NCBI RefSeq assembly: GCF_000152785.1
Contig: NZ_CH672414.1
Span: forward strand, 664,415 to 728,414
From: Yoonia vestfoldensis SKA53
Lineage (GTDB): Bacteria; Pseudomonadota; Alphaproteobacteria; Rhodobacterales; Rhodobacteraceae
Direction of reading: 5' to 3'
Length of the DNA stretch: 64,000 nt
Part shown: piece after piece, positions 45,555 through 54,222 of the stretch
Position numbering within the stretch: the stretch's first letter is position 1
Layout of the letters: the number at the start of each line of letters is the position of its first letter
Notes under the pieces: model-generated
Seen by the model: only the letters and a program-made list of their open reading frames with translations
Databases searched by the model: none
What the model was told of the DNA's origin: nothing
Made by a program: the position numbers and the translations under genes

Positions 45555-47219
45555 TCAGGACGGCTGATCGGGGCGCGGCCTGCCGCGATAGAACTGCGTC
45601 ATCTCTTGCGGCAGGTCAGCCTCGTCATAGACGCCAAGTGTGATCCCCCGCATCGGCGAACGTCCGCGTTCCGTGATAATTTGCGCATCCGTGCGTGTGG
45701 TGCGCTGCGACAGGCGGCGCGCCCAGATTGCCAGGCGGTCATTCATTTGCGCGATGATGTCCCGATGTGCCGCGCTTTCGCCCAAATCGACATATTCTAA
45801 TGGGTCATTTTGCAGATCAAATAACTGGGGGCGCATGCCTTCGGCGTGCATGAACTTCCACCTCGCATCGGCAATCATGAACAGCCGCGCTGACGAAGGA
45901 TCTTTTGCCAGTTTCGACACTGCGGGGTTCATGGAATAGTCATATTCGCTTACAACGTAGTCGCGCCAGTCTGGCGTCTGCCCATGCAGCCAAGGCATCA
46001 GTGACCGACCTTCCAGAATATGTGGCCGCTCCGCGCCGCCCGCTACCTCTAGGAACGTTGGCGCCAGATCAATCGCCTCGACCAAGGCATCGCAGGTCGA
46101 ACCGCGAGTGACATCCGCTTGCGGACTGGGGTCGCGTATGATCAGCGGCACTTTTACCGACGGCTCGTGGAACAGGTCTTTTTCACCCATCCAGTGATCG
46201 CCCAGATAATCCCCGTGATCAGATGTCAGCACGATCAGCGTATCATCCCAGCGGCCAGTATCGCGCAGCCAAGCGAACAGCCGCCCCATCTGGTCGTCGC
46301 ATTGCTTGATCAGGCCCATATAGGCAGGGATCACCGCCTCTCGGACTTCGTCGCGGCTGAATGCCTTGCCGATGCGCCCGTCCATGAAGGCTTTGAAGAC
46401 TGGATGCGCTTCGGTCAGCTCGCGCTTGTGCCGCGCGACGGCAAGAACATGCTCTGGCCCATACATGTCGTTATAGGGCGCTGGTGCGATATAGGGCCAG
46501 TGCGGTTTGATATAGCTTAGATGCAGGCACCAAGGCGTATCGCCCGCCTGTTGCATGAATGCGATCGCGCGCGATGTCATATAGGGCGTTTCGCTGTCAT
46601 CCTCGCGGATCGCCGCTGCCTTGCGCGCATTCTTGAGAAACCACCCCGACGCCATTTCTTGGGGGTCGTCGTCCTTGCGGCCACTATTTGCAAAGTCGTG
46701 CCAAGGGTTGGCGCTGTGATAACCATTCTCGCGCAGCCAATCATTGTAGACAGCAGCGCCATATTTTTCATCATACAGGCCGTCTGGCCCCTCGGGGCGC
46801 ATACCGTCGTCGCGTTCCCAAACGTCGAAACCGCATTGTTCGACACGCGCACCGATGACGCTTTCGCGATCAATGCCCAGCCATGCCATACCCTCGTCGT
46901 CGGCCTTCATGTGGGTTTTTCCCACCAGCCAGCAATCCATTCCAGCATCGCGCAGATGGTCGCCGATCGTGCGTTCGCCAACCTTTAGCGGCACACGGTT
47001 CCATGTTGCGCCATGCGAATGTACATAGCGCCCTGTGTAAAAGCTCATCCGCGAGGCGCCGCAGACGGGCGACTGCACATATGCGCGGGTAAAACGCACT
47101 CCCTCGGCGGCCAGCGCATCGATATGCGGCGTTTGCAAATGTGGATGCCCAGCGCAGCTAAGGTAATCCCACCGAAGCTGGTCGAACATGATGAATAGAA
47201 TGTTTTTAGGCTTGCCCAT
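45555..47219 (-). CDS. Sulfatase (formylglycine-dependent, alkaline phosphatase superfamily)
   Basis: The 554-residue hydrolase has the metal motif FIMFDQLRWDYL and the formylglycine core CGASRMSFYTGRY with the convertible Cys53 (C-x-A-x-R). VGKTHMK and the second metal motif TSDHGDYLGDHWM follow. No signal peptide is present, so it acts in the cytoplasm, unlike many polysaccharide sulfatases; this favours a small imported substrate. Phosphonate monoester hydrolases share this fold and are an alternative. Start ATG 47219 overlaps the P450 stop by 1 nt. The maturing enzyme is not in the window. Confidence 0.9.
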   Translation of the reverse strand: MGKPKNILFIMFDQLRWDYLSCAGHPHLQTPHIDALAAEGVRFTRAYVQSPVCGASRMSFYTGRYVHSHGATWNRVPLKVGERTIGDHLRDAGMDCWLVGKTHMKADDEGMAWLGIDRESVIGARVEQCGFDVWERDDGMRPEGPDGLYDEKYGAAVYNDWLRENGYHSANPWHDFANSGRKDDDPQEMASGWFLKNARKAAAIREDDSETPYMTSRAIAFMQQAGDTPWCLHLSYIKPHWPYIAPAPYNDMYGPEHVLAVARHKRELTEAHPVFKAFMDGRIGKAFSRDEVREAVIPAYMGLIKQCDDQMGRLFAWLRDTGRWDDTLIVLTSDHGDYLGDHWMGEKDLFHEPSVKVPLIIRDPSPQADVTRGSTCDALVEAIDLAPTFLEVAGGAERPHILEGRSLMPWLHGQTPDWRDYVVSEYDYSMNPAVSKLAKDPSSARLFMIADARWKFMHAEGMRPQLFDLQNDPLEYVDLGESAAHRDIIAQMNDRLAIWARRLSQRTTRTDAQIITERGRSPMRGITLGVYDEADLPQEMTQFYRGRPRPDQPS

Positions 47220-49405
47220 CAGACGTCAAGAACCAGTGTTTTTGTCTTTGATCGGGAGCAACAGACGGTAATCTGCGCATTGGATGCCTTTTCCAGATCT
47301 GTTTGCACCATATCCCTATGGTCTGGCATCCCCTCCAGCACGCGGGTCAGGCAGGTGCCGCAGACCCCCGACTGGCAAGAAACCTGCACGGCGATGCTGT
47401 TTTCCGCCAACTTATGCGCAATCGTTTCGCCAGGCTGAACCACGAAGGTCTTGCCAGATTTCTTGGCAACCACGGTAAAGGGTGCGCCGTCGGTATTCAC
47501 CTCGGCGCCAAAATGCTCAAGGTGAATGGTGTCTTTGGTCCAGCCATGCGCATCAGCCGATCGCACGATGAAATCCATAAATCCATTTGGCCCGCAGACA
47601 TACAGGTGATGATCGTGCGCCGCATTGGACAGCACCGCGTTGATGTCAAGCTGCTGATCCTTGGTGCCGTCGTCGGTATGCAGATGCACTTTGCCGCCAA
47701 AGCGCGCCAACTCGTTCCGAAAGGCCAGACGGTCCAGAGTGCGCCCGCAATAATGCATTTCCCACGAGGCGCCAGAGCGTTCCAGCGCATAGGCCATGCC
47801 GAGCATCGGCGTGATACCAATGCCGCCCGCGAACAAAATCGTATGGCCTGCATCCGCGATAAGCGGGAAACTGTTACGCGGCCGACCGATGCGAATTTTT
47901 GCGCCCTGTTGGAACTTGGCATGGATCGCCGCCGAACCGCCCCGCGAATTGGGGTCCAGCAGGATGCCCAGCCGGTATTTCATGCGATCAGCAGGATCAC
48001 CCGTCAGGGAATACTGCCGGATCAAACCAGATTTCACATAGACATCCACATGCGCGCCCGCGTCATATGCGGGCAGGGGCGATCCATCGGGACTGTGCAA
48101 TTCAAGGCTGATAATATCCGTGGCCGCGGCTGTGCGTGTGGCGATCGTGACGTCCAACCACGGGCTGGCGGCATCAATGCGGTCTGCGTCATGCAACACT
48201 TGGTCGCCCAAATGCACCCGAACTGGCATTGTGGCATAGCCCCTGATGGAATTGTTCAGAGCGATCTGGGGCGCTGCGGTCAATTCGAAACGTGCAACGC
48301 GGCGGCGCAGCGCCCGCACCAAGCTTTGCATCTCAAGTCGGGCCAGATGCATACCCATGCACATATGCACCCCCTGACCAAAGCCGACATGATCATGCAC
48401 GTCGCGCGTGATGTCAAAACGCGCGGGGTCGGGGTATTTGTTCGGGTCACGGTTGGCCGACGCGAACATCACCAACACACGGCAGCCTTGGGGCAACAGA
48501 TGACCCGCCAATTTGCTGTCTTCGGCGACATAGCGGGTCCATCCGCGCACGGGCGCTGCGATGCGCATGGATTCTTCGATGGCATTGGCAATTAATTCGG
48601 GGGTGTCGCGCAGTTTCTGCCATTGATCGGGGTTTTCAGCAAAAAGACGGATCAACTGCCCCGAAACCGAAATTGTCGTGTCCAAGGACGGGTTGATGTA
48701 ATCGCGCATCAGCTGCGCGCAGGTTTCAAAGCTGATGCCGCGTTCGGGGCCGACCTCGAAAATGCGCTTGGCCCAGCCCCCATCCATCAGTTTTTCAGGG
48801 CGGCCATATTCAATCAGGAAATCGCGCAGATCCTTGAGGTCCTCAAACGCTTCTTTTGTCCGCGCGTTGTCGGCACCGAACAGGTTGAACGTTGCCGAGG
48901 CCCATTTGAGCATCTGCGCGCTATCCACCACTGGCGGCAGGCCGACTAATTCGGCAACGATTGTCACGGGCAGGAAACGCGCGAAATCGGCGATCGCGTC
49001 AAACTCGCGGCGCTGGCAAAGTGTATCGACCAACCCGTCAGCCGCGTTCTGGATACGGCCTTCGACCTCTTTTAAGGCACCGGGCAACAGCGGCTCAGAG
49101 GTGATGGCGCGCGTGCGGTCATGCGCTGGTGGATCAGAATTCAGCGTCGAGCCGATCAAGATATCGTTCACCTTTTGCAGTGGCGATACCCCGCGCGCAT
49201 TCGAATAACGCAGCGGTTGGCGCAAAACTTCGCTGACTTCGCGATAGTTTGGCAATGCGTATAGATCATGCTTTTCAAGATAGACGACTGGACCCAAGGC
49301 ACGCAGTTCTTCGTAAACGGGATAGGGGTCGCTGATTGACGCGTCAGAATAGAAATCTATCGCAGAAACAGGGATGGCCTTTGTGGCCTGATCTATCTTG
49401 TTCAT
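47219..49405 (-). CDS. Self-sufficient cytochrome P450: CYP199-like heme domain fused to reductase and 2Fe-2S ferredoxin
   Basis: The 728-residue fusion has a P450 domain (about 1-400; SDPPAHDRTR, FASANRDP, heme loop VGFGQGVHMCMGMH with Cys349). A phthalate-dioxygenase-type reductase (about 415-635; RQYSLTGDP, nucleotide motif FAGGIGITPMLGM) follows, then a plant-type 2Fe-2S domain (Cys677, 682, 685, 715 in CQSGVCGTC and TVCC). Domain order equals CYP116B self-sufficient enzymes, but the heme part looks like CYP199, the 4-methoxybenzoate O-demethylase family. The I-helix reads NPSLDTT, lacking the usual A/G-G pair. It overlaps the SDR stop (ATGA). Confidence 0.9.
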   Translation of the reverse strand: MNKIDQATKAIPVSAIDFYSDASISDPYPVYEELRALGPVVYLEKHDLYALPNYREVSEVLRQPLRYSNARGVSPLQKVNDILIGSTLNSDPPAHDRTRAITSEPLLPGALKEVEGRIQNAADGLVDTLCQRREFDAIADFARFLPVTIVAELVGLPPVVDSAQMLKWASATFNLFGADNARTKEAFEDLKDLRDFLIEYGRPEKLMDGGWAKRIFEVGPERGISFETCAQLMRDYINPSLDTTISVSGQLIRLFAENPDQWQKLRDTPELIANAIEESMRIAAPVRGWTRYVAEDSKLAGHLLPQGCRVLVMFASANRDPNKYPDPARFDITRDVHDHVGFGQGVHMCMGMHLARLEMQSLVRALRRRVARFELTAAPQIALNNSIRGYATMPVRVHLGDQVLHDADRIDAASPWLDVTIATRTAAATDIISLELHSPDGSPLPAYDAGAHVDVYVKSGLIRQYSLTGDPADRMKYRLGILLDPNSRGGSAAIHAKFQQGAKIRIGRPRNSFPLIADAGHTILFAGGIGITPMLGMAYALERSGASWEMHYCGRTLDRLAFRNELARFGGKVHLHTDDGTKDQQLDINAVLSNAAHDHHLYVCGPNGFMDFIVRSADAHGWTKDTIHLEHFGAEVNTDGAPFTVVAKKSGKTFVVQPGETIAHKLAENSIAVQVSCQSGVCGTCLTRVLEGMPDHRDMVQTDLEKASNAQITVCCSRSKTKTLVLDV

Positions 49406-50214
49406 TCGGCCATTTCCTTTTCGGGCAGGCGCAGACCGTGTAGGTCCATCAGGTCGGCCTGGTTGAATGCACCCATCCCCCCATCGATAGCGATATCGGT
49501 TCCCTTGATCCAGTTCGATGCAGGCGACAGCAGGAATGCGGCAATCTTGGCGATTTCGTCGGGGCGCCCTGGGCGACCGGCCCGCGCGACGTTGCGAGCC
49601 ATTTTCGCGCCGAACGCTCTTTGGAAATCGCCAAGGATGCCAGTGGCAATGCCACCTGGGCTAAGCGAGTTGATCCGAAAGCCGCGGTTCACAATCGTCT
49701 CGGCTTCGGCAAGGGTCCACAGGATAACCGCCTCTTTGGTCAGATTGTAACAGCGCGTGGCGTCAAGTTTTTCGTCAACAATAAATTGCGCCAGCTGATC
49801 ACGGCGTTTTAGCCGCCCCAAGCGTTTGACCTGTTCGACACCATCGCGCCAACCGTGGCCTGCGCGGCTGGCCATATTAATAATCGAGGCATCGGGGCGC
49901 AGCAACGGCAAAACAGCATATGTCAATGCGCGCGTTCCAAGGAAATTGACTTGTAGGATCGTTTCCTCCAGCCCGTCACGCGGCGGCAGGCCCGCGTTAT
50001 TGCACAGCCCATCCAGCGGTTCGCTGATCGCTTGGGCCGCCTGTTGAATACTGTCGGCATCATTCAGGTCCAGCGGGATAAAACGGTCGATATTTTCGAC
50101 GGTGTGCTGAATGTCAAAACCGATCACTCGGTGGCCTTGGGCGGTCAGAATGCGGGCAAGTTCCGCACCGATACCACTTGCAACGCCAGTCACTGCGTAG
50201 GTCAGCTGCTGCAT
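49402..50214 (-). CDS. Short-chain dehydrogenase, coniferyl-alcohol-dehydrogenase-like
   Basis: The 270-residue SDR has the NAD motif TGVASGIG, LCNNAGL, and catalytic YNLTKEA with Ser in NMASRAG. The C-terminal pattern (CYNLTKEAVILWTLAEAE, SPGGIATGI) resembles CalA-type coniferyl alcohol dehydrogenases and 3-alpha-hydroxysteroid dehydrogenases. It would oxidise an aryl alcohol to an aldehyde, a step before the aldehyde dehydrogenase encoded at 54223. It is the first gene of the minus-strand operon, divergent from the LysR gene with a 93-bp spacer. Confidence 0.85.
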   Translation of the reverse strand: MQQLTYAVTGVASGIGAELARILTAQGHRVIGFDIQHTVENIDRFIPLDLNDADSIQQAAQAISEPLDGLCNNAGLPPRDGLEETILQVNFLGTRALTYAVLPLLRPDASIINMASRAGHGWRDGVEQVKRLGRLKRRDQLAQFIVDEKLDATRCYNLTKEAVILWTLAEAETIVNRGFRINSLSPGGIATGILGDFQRAFGAKMARNVARAGRPGRPDEIAKIAAFLLSPASNWIKGTDIAIDGGMGAFNQADLMDLHGLRLPEKEMAE

Positions 50215-50307
50215 GAATTACCCTCCCAAATTGTGGGCAATCTATTGGCGGCAGGCCTATCAAGAATAGACTTGAAAAAGCGCTACGTATTTGATCTGCT
50301 TATCACC
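50215..50307. promoter_or_regulatory. Divergent promoter region with inverted repeat, SDR operon and LysR gene
   Basis: The 93-bp spacer contains TCTATT (50241-50246) and AATAGA (50265-50270) as an 18-bp-spaced inverted repeat, and further AT-rich elements. LysR proteins usually bind such a divergent spacer and control the adjacent operon. The repeat is only 6 bp, so this is a candidate. Confidence 0.35.
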
Positions 50308-51207
50308 ATGAAGGTGCAGCACATCCAGATCCTTGTCGCGATTGCCGAACACGGCAGTCTGCGCGGCGCAGCCAAGGCGCTTGGGAAATCGCAGCCCGCG
50401 ATGACGCAGGCATTGCGCCAAGCCGAAGATGATTTGGGCGTTTCGATTTTCGCGCGCACGTCGCGCGGCGTAGAGCTGACCGAGGTGGGCGAGCGTGTTC
50501 TGGTGCGTGCCCGAACCATTACCTCGGAAATTAATCGTCTTGACGAAGAAGTCACGCAACTGCGTGGTGAACAGGCTGGCGCAGTGCATGTGTGCGTATC
50601 ACCCTTGGCGGCGGTGCGGATCATGCCGCGGGCGCTGACCTTGTTTCGCAAGACCCATCCAAAGATCGACGTGCGCCTGACCAGCGGCCTGTTTCCCGGC
50701 GCCCTGAAACCGCTGCGTGAAGGGCGCACTGATATTGTGATCGGTCCAGCCCCGCCCGCAGGCATGCTGCGCGAGATTGCGATTGAACATTTGGTCGATA
50801 CACCTATTCAGGTGATCACAGCGGCAAATTCGCCCCTTCTATCTGCACGATCACTGGGCGATCTGGCCGAGGCGCAATGGATCATGATTGGCGCGCCAAC
50901 TGGACCGGGCGATATTTTCCGGCAGCCGTTTCTGGACCATGGATTTGCGCCACCGCACGCGACAACCACATCCGAGTCATACTTTGGCGCGCTTGCCCTT
51001 GTCGAAAGCCTTGGGGCTGTCTGCACCTTTCCCCAATTGCTGTTGGATGATGTGCAAAAGACATGGCGCATTGCGCCAATCCCCATCCAAGAAACGATCA
51101 CGCCGTTAAAAATATCGCTCATGACGCGGGCAGGGCACCCGCTGACACCTGCGGCCGATGCACTGGCGAATTGTATTCGCCGTCGGGCATCGTCGATATT
51201 GCGATAA
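50308..51207 (+). CDS. LysR-family transcriptional regulator
   Basis: The 299-residue regulator has an N-terminal winged helix (HIQILVAIAEHGSLRGAAKALGKSQ, shortened; SQPAMTQALRQAEDDLG) and a periplasmic-binding-like effector domain (about 90-295). The ATG at 50308 is the standard start; the frame stays open upstream but is antisense to the SDR gene. Its placement between the SDR-P450-sulfatase operon and the TRAP-aldehyde dehydrogenase genes suggests it senses the imported aromatic substrate and controls both. Confidence 0.9.
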   Translation: MKVQHIQILVAIAEHGSLRGAAKALGKSQPAMTQALRQAEDDLGVSIFARTSRGVELTEVGERVLVRARTITSEINRLDEEVTQLRGEQAGAVHVCVSPLAAVRIMPRALTLFRKTHPKIDVRLTSGLFPGALKPLREGRTDIVIGPAPPAGMLREIAIEHLVDTPIQVITAANSPLLSARSLGDLAEAQWIMIGAPTGPGDIFRQPFLDHGFAPPHATTTSESYFGALALVESLGAVCTFPQLLLDDVQKTWRIAPIPIQETITPLKISLMTRAGHPLTPAADALANCIRRRASSILR

Positions 51208-51324
51208 GCTAGATAGATCGCGATCAGAGAATTGGCTTTGATCATTATCGCCGATCAGGGTTATCACACCCCAGCAGAAGGTGCGGGAGGTGCCTTCTAA
51301 CTCACTAAGGGAGGAGGCCCCACA

Positions 51325-52359
51325 ATGATCACACGCAAATCGCTTTTTGCTTCGCTTTTAGCTGCCAGCGCTTTGGCTGGACCTGCTGCATCACAAACCG
51401 AATTGACATTCAATATATTCTTTCCGCAAACGCATTTTGCATGGCCAGTGTTTCAGGCGTGGGCGCAGGATATCTCGGCAGCGACCAATGGGCAGGTCAG
51501 CATCGCATTTCCACCGCAATCCGTCGCGCCGCCGCCAGGCATCGTCGATGCGGTGCGCAACGGCGTGGCGGACGGTGGCTTCATCTTTAACGGGTTCATC
51601 GGCCAGCAGTATCCTGGCACGATGTTGACGCAAATGCCGTTCATTGATTTGGGCAACAGCGAGGCGATGTCGGTTGCTTTTTGGGAAACCTATCAGGAAC
51701 ATTTCCTAGGGGTCGAGGATGTGCGCGGCGTGAAAATGCTGTCGGGGTTCCATCTTGGGCCGACGTATCTGTGTTCCACGACCGATGCACCGATCACAAC
51801 GATCGCAGACTTACAGGCGCGGCGCGTTTGGGCACTGCCTGGCACCATCGCCGACACGCTGGCAGCGATGGATCTGGCGATCACCGCGTCACCAGCGGTG
51901 CAACTACAGGAATTGACGTCGCGCAACACTGTTGATGCGCATCTGGGCGTGACCATGGAAACGATCGTCGCCTTCGGCGCGGCACCCTATACGAAATCTT
52001 GTGTTGAAATGGCCCCCGCACTGCAATCGGCCAGCTTTTCGATCTTTTTCAACCAGCGTAGCTGGGATCGGCTGTCAGACGAACACCGCGACGCAATCAC
52101 GCAATTGTCGGGTTCGGCGCTGGCCGCACGCCTTGGCGCGGCGACCGACGTAGCAGACGATGAGGCGCGCACCCAGCTAGAAGCGATGGGCGTCAGCTTT
52201 GCACCGATCGACGCTAATCTGCTGGCGGAAATGCAGGCGGCATCATCCAGCGTTGCGCTATCTTGGTCCGAGGCGCTGAACGCGGCCTATGATCTGGATG
52301 GCATGGAGCTCATCGCGAAAACCCGCGACCGCGTCGCACAGGTGTCTGCCAACGAATGA
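51325..52359 (+). CDS. dctP: TRAP transporter substrate-binding protein, DctP family
   Basis: The 344-residue protein has a signal peptide (about residues 1-23, cleaved near AAS-QTE), then the DctP fold (FFPQTHFAWPVFQAWAQDI; VRNGVADGGFIFNGF; ALPGTIADTLAAM). A very strong ribosome-binding site, GGGAGGAGG, precedes ATG 51325. It binds the substrate in the periplasm for the DctQM permease encoded next. Position beside aromatic genes suggests an aromatic carboxylate or related acid; the usual conserved Arg needed to bind a carboxylate cannot be assigned with certainty. Confidence 0.92.
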   Translation: MITRKSLFASLLAASALAGPAASQTELTFNIFFPQTHFAWPVFQAWAQDISAATNGQVSIAFPPQSVAPPPGIVDAVRNGVADGGFIFNGFIGQQYPGTMLTQMPFIDLGNSEAMSVAFWETYQEHFLGVEDVRGVKMLSGFHLGPTYLCSTTDAPITTIADLQARRVWALPGTIADTLAAMDLAITASPAVQLQELTSRNTVDAHLGVTMETIVAFGAAPYTKSCVEMAPALQSASFSIFFNQRSWDRLSDEHRDAITQLSGSALAARLGAATDVADDEARTQLEAMGVSFAPIDANLLAEMQAASSSVALSWSEALNAAYDLDGMELIAKTRDRVAQVSANE

Positions 52360-52365
52360 TGTTCT

Positions 52366-52390
52366 TGCGGTGCCGCCTTGCGGCACCGCA
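52366..52390 (+). promoter_or_regulatory. Perfect 11-bp hairpin between dctP and dctQ
   Basis: TGCGGTGCCGC (52366-52376) and GCGGCACCGCA (52380-52390) form a perfect stem with a 3-nt loop. It begins 7 nt after the dctP stop and has no T-run. Such intercistronic stems in binding-protein operons stabilise the upstream message and partially end transcription, so that binding protein exceeds permease. Confidence 0.75.
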
Positions 52391-52413
52391 GCCAGCATCC
52401 GCATAAGGGGGGC

Positions 52414-52902
52414 ATGATGCGCATAATCCGCAGATTTACAGTTTTGCTTGGCGCAGTTTGCCTTGTCGCAATGACTGTCTTGACATGCGCCGAGGTCGTG
52501 ATGCGATACGCCTTTCACAGCCCGATCTTTGGATCGGCCGAGATGATCCAAATGCTGCTGGGGATCTTGGTGTTTTCGGGTATGTTCGCTGTCACCCGCG
52601 ATCGCGGCCATGTCAACGTATCGCTGTTTGAACCCTTTTTGCTGCGGCATTTCCGGCGCTTGTATCGCAGCATCTTTGACGTCATGACCCTTGTCGGGGT
52701 CGTCGCCATCTTTGGCATACTGGGCTGGCGGACGTGGGATCTGACTCATTACCCCGAAACCAGCGTGGTGCTGCGCCTTGAGATGATCTGGATCATCGGG
52801 GCCATGGCCGCTCTGGCGGGATTGGCCATCGTCGCGGCCCTTGCCGCCATGGCAGATGAACGTCGGAACACACCGCCACATTCCCCCCAAGATTATGAAT
52901 AG
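52414..52902 (+). CDS. dctQ: TRAP transporter small permease subunit, DctQ family
   Basis: The 162-residue protein has four TM helices with the DctQ pattern (LTCAEVVMRYAFHSPIFGSAEM, shortened; MLLGILVFSGMFAVTRDRGHVNV). ATG 52414 or 52417 are the candidate starts, behind AAGGGGGGC; an in-frame TTG at 52378 lies inside the hairpin. The protein joins DctM in the membrane. Its stop is 11 bp before dctM. Confidence 0.88.
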   Translation: MMRIIRRFTVLLGAVCLVAMTVLTCAEVVMRYAFHSPIFGSAEMIQMLLGILVFSGMFAVTRDRGHVNVSLFEPFLLRHFRRLYRSIFDVMTLVGVVAIFGILGWRTWDLTHYPETSVVLRLEMIWIIGAMAALAGLAIVAALAAMADERRNTPPHSPQDYE

Positions 52903-52913
52903 AAAGTCTTGCC

Positions 52914-54209
52914 ATGGAACTTGCTCTTCTCGGCTTTGCGATCCTGCTGTTTTTGGCCTTCATTGGCGTCCCCCTTGCCTTTGCAACGCTGGCTGTGGGC
53001 TTTTTTGGCCTGATGTATCTGCGCGGCTTTGATGCGGCCCTGTCTGTCTCGTCGCAATGGATCGTCGATACCTCGATCAATTATCATCTTTCGATCATTC
53101 CGCTGTTCGTGCTGATGGGGGCGTTTATCCACCGTTCTGGCATCAGCAAGGACCTGTTCGACGCTTCTTATGCTTGGTTCGGGCGGTTTCGTGGCGGCCT
53201 TGCGCTGTCGGGGATCCTGTCCTGTGCGGGTTTTGCCGCTGTCTGCGGATCATCGCTAGCCACCGCGGCGACAATGACGCGGGTTGCGGTGCCGCCGATG
53301 CGTGCATTCAAATACAATGACGGCTTTTCCGCAGGCACAATCGCGGCAGGCGGCACTCTGGGCATCATGATCCCGCCATCTGTGCCACTGGCAATCTACG
53401 GCATCGTCGCTGGTCAAGACATCGGCCTGTTGTTCATCGCAGGCATCCTGCCGGGAATCTTGCTGATCTGCCTGTTCATGCTAGCCGCCTATATCGTGAC
53501 GGCGATCCGCCCCGATTTTGGGCCCGCAGGCAAGGCTATGGGCCTGAGAGAGACACTGCGCGCATCCACCGCGACATGGCCGGTGATCATTCTTTTCGGC
53601 ATCGTGCTTGGCGGTATCTACACGGGTATCTTTACCCCAACCGAGGCCGCGGGGGTGGGATGCGCGGGCGCGTTTTTGTTCGGTCTGGCGCGCGGCCATT
53701 TCATGGATCGTCAAAGCCTGTGGGCCGTATTTTCCGAGACGGTCACAACGACAGCGATGATCTTTGCCATCGTCTTTTCGGCCCTTGTGTTGGCGCAATT
53801 CGTCAATCTCACGGGGATGCCTTATGACTTGCAGGCGTTAATCTTGGGCTGGGAATTGGGCCCGATCGGGCTGGTCCTGATGATCTGCGGAATCTGCGTG
53901 CTGCTTGGCATGGTGTTTGAGTCAATTGGCATTCTATTGCTGATCATTCCCGTTTTTCTGCCGTCGCTGGATGCGCTTGGCGTAGACCTGATCTGGTTTG
54001 GTATCCTTGTCATCATCGTGATCGAACTTGGCCTGATTTCGCCCCCGATCGGGATGAATGTTTTCACTGTGAAATCGGTCGCCCCCGAGATTCCGCTTGG
54101 GTCAATCTTTCTGGGGGTGTCCCCCTATATCGTGGCGATGGTGATTGGCGGTGTGCTGATCATCTTGTTCCCGCAGATTGCCACGCTGCTACCCCAAGCG
54201 ATGAGATAA
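52914..54209 (+). CDS. dctM: TRAP transporter large permease subunit, DctM family
   Basis: The 431-residue Na+-coupled permease has about 12-13 TM helices. Typical DctM segments are present: FIGVPLAFATLAVG at the start, GGTLGIMIPPSVPLAIYG, FTPTEAAGVGCAGAFL and LISPPIGMNVFTVKSVAPEI (last motif shortened). It completes the dctP-dctQ-dctM set. The aldehyde dehydrogenase gene begins 13 bp downstream and is very likely in the same transcript. Confidence 0.94.
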   Translation: MELALLGFAILLFLAFIGVPLAFATLAVGFFGLMYLRGFDAALSVSSQWIVDTSINYHLSIIPLFVLMGAFIHRSGISKDLFDASYAWFGRFRGGLALSGILSCAGFAAVCGSSLATAATMTRVAVPPMRAFKYNDGFSAGTIAAGGTLGIMIPPSVPLAIYGIVAGQDIGLLFIAGILPGILLICLFMLAAYIVTAIRPDFGPAGKAMGLRETLRASTATWPVIILFGIVLGGIYTGIFTPTEAAGVGCAGAFLFGLARGHFMDRQSLWAVFSETVTTTAMIFAIVFSALVLAQFVNLTGMPYDLQALILGWELGPIGLVLMICGICVLLGMVFESIGILLLIIPVFLPSLDALGVDLIWFGILVIIVIELGLISPPIGMNVFTVKSVAPEIPLGSIFLGVSPYIVAMVIGGVLIILFPQIATLLPQAMR

Positions 54210-54222
54210 GGCAGTTTTGACC

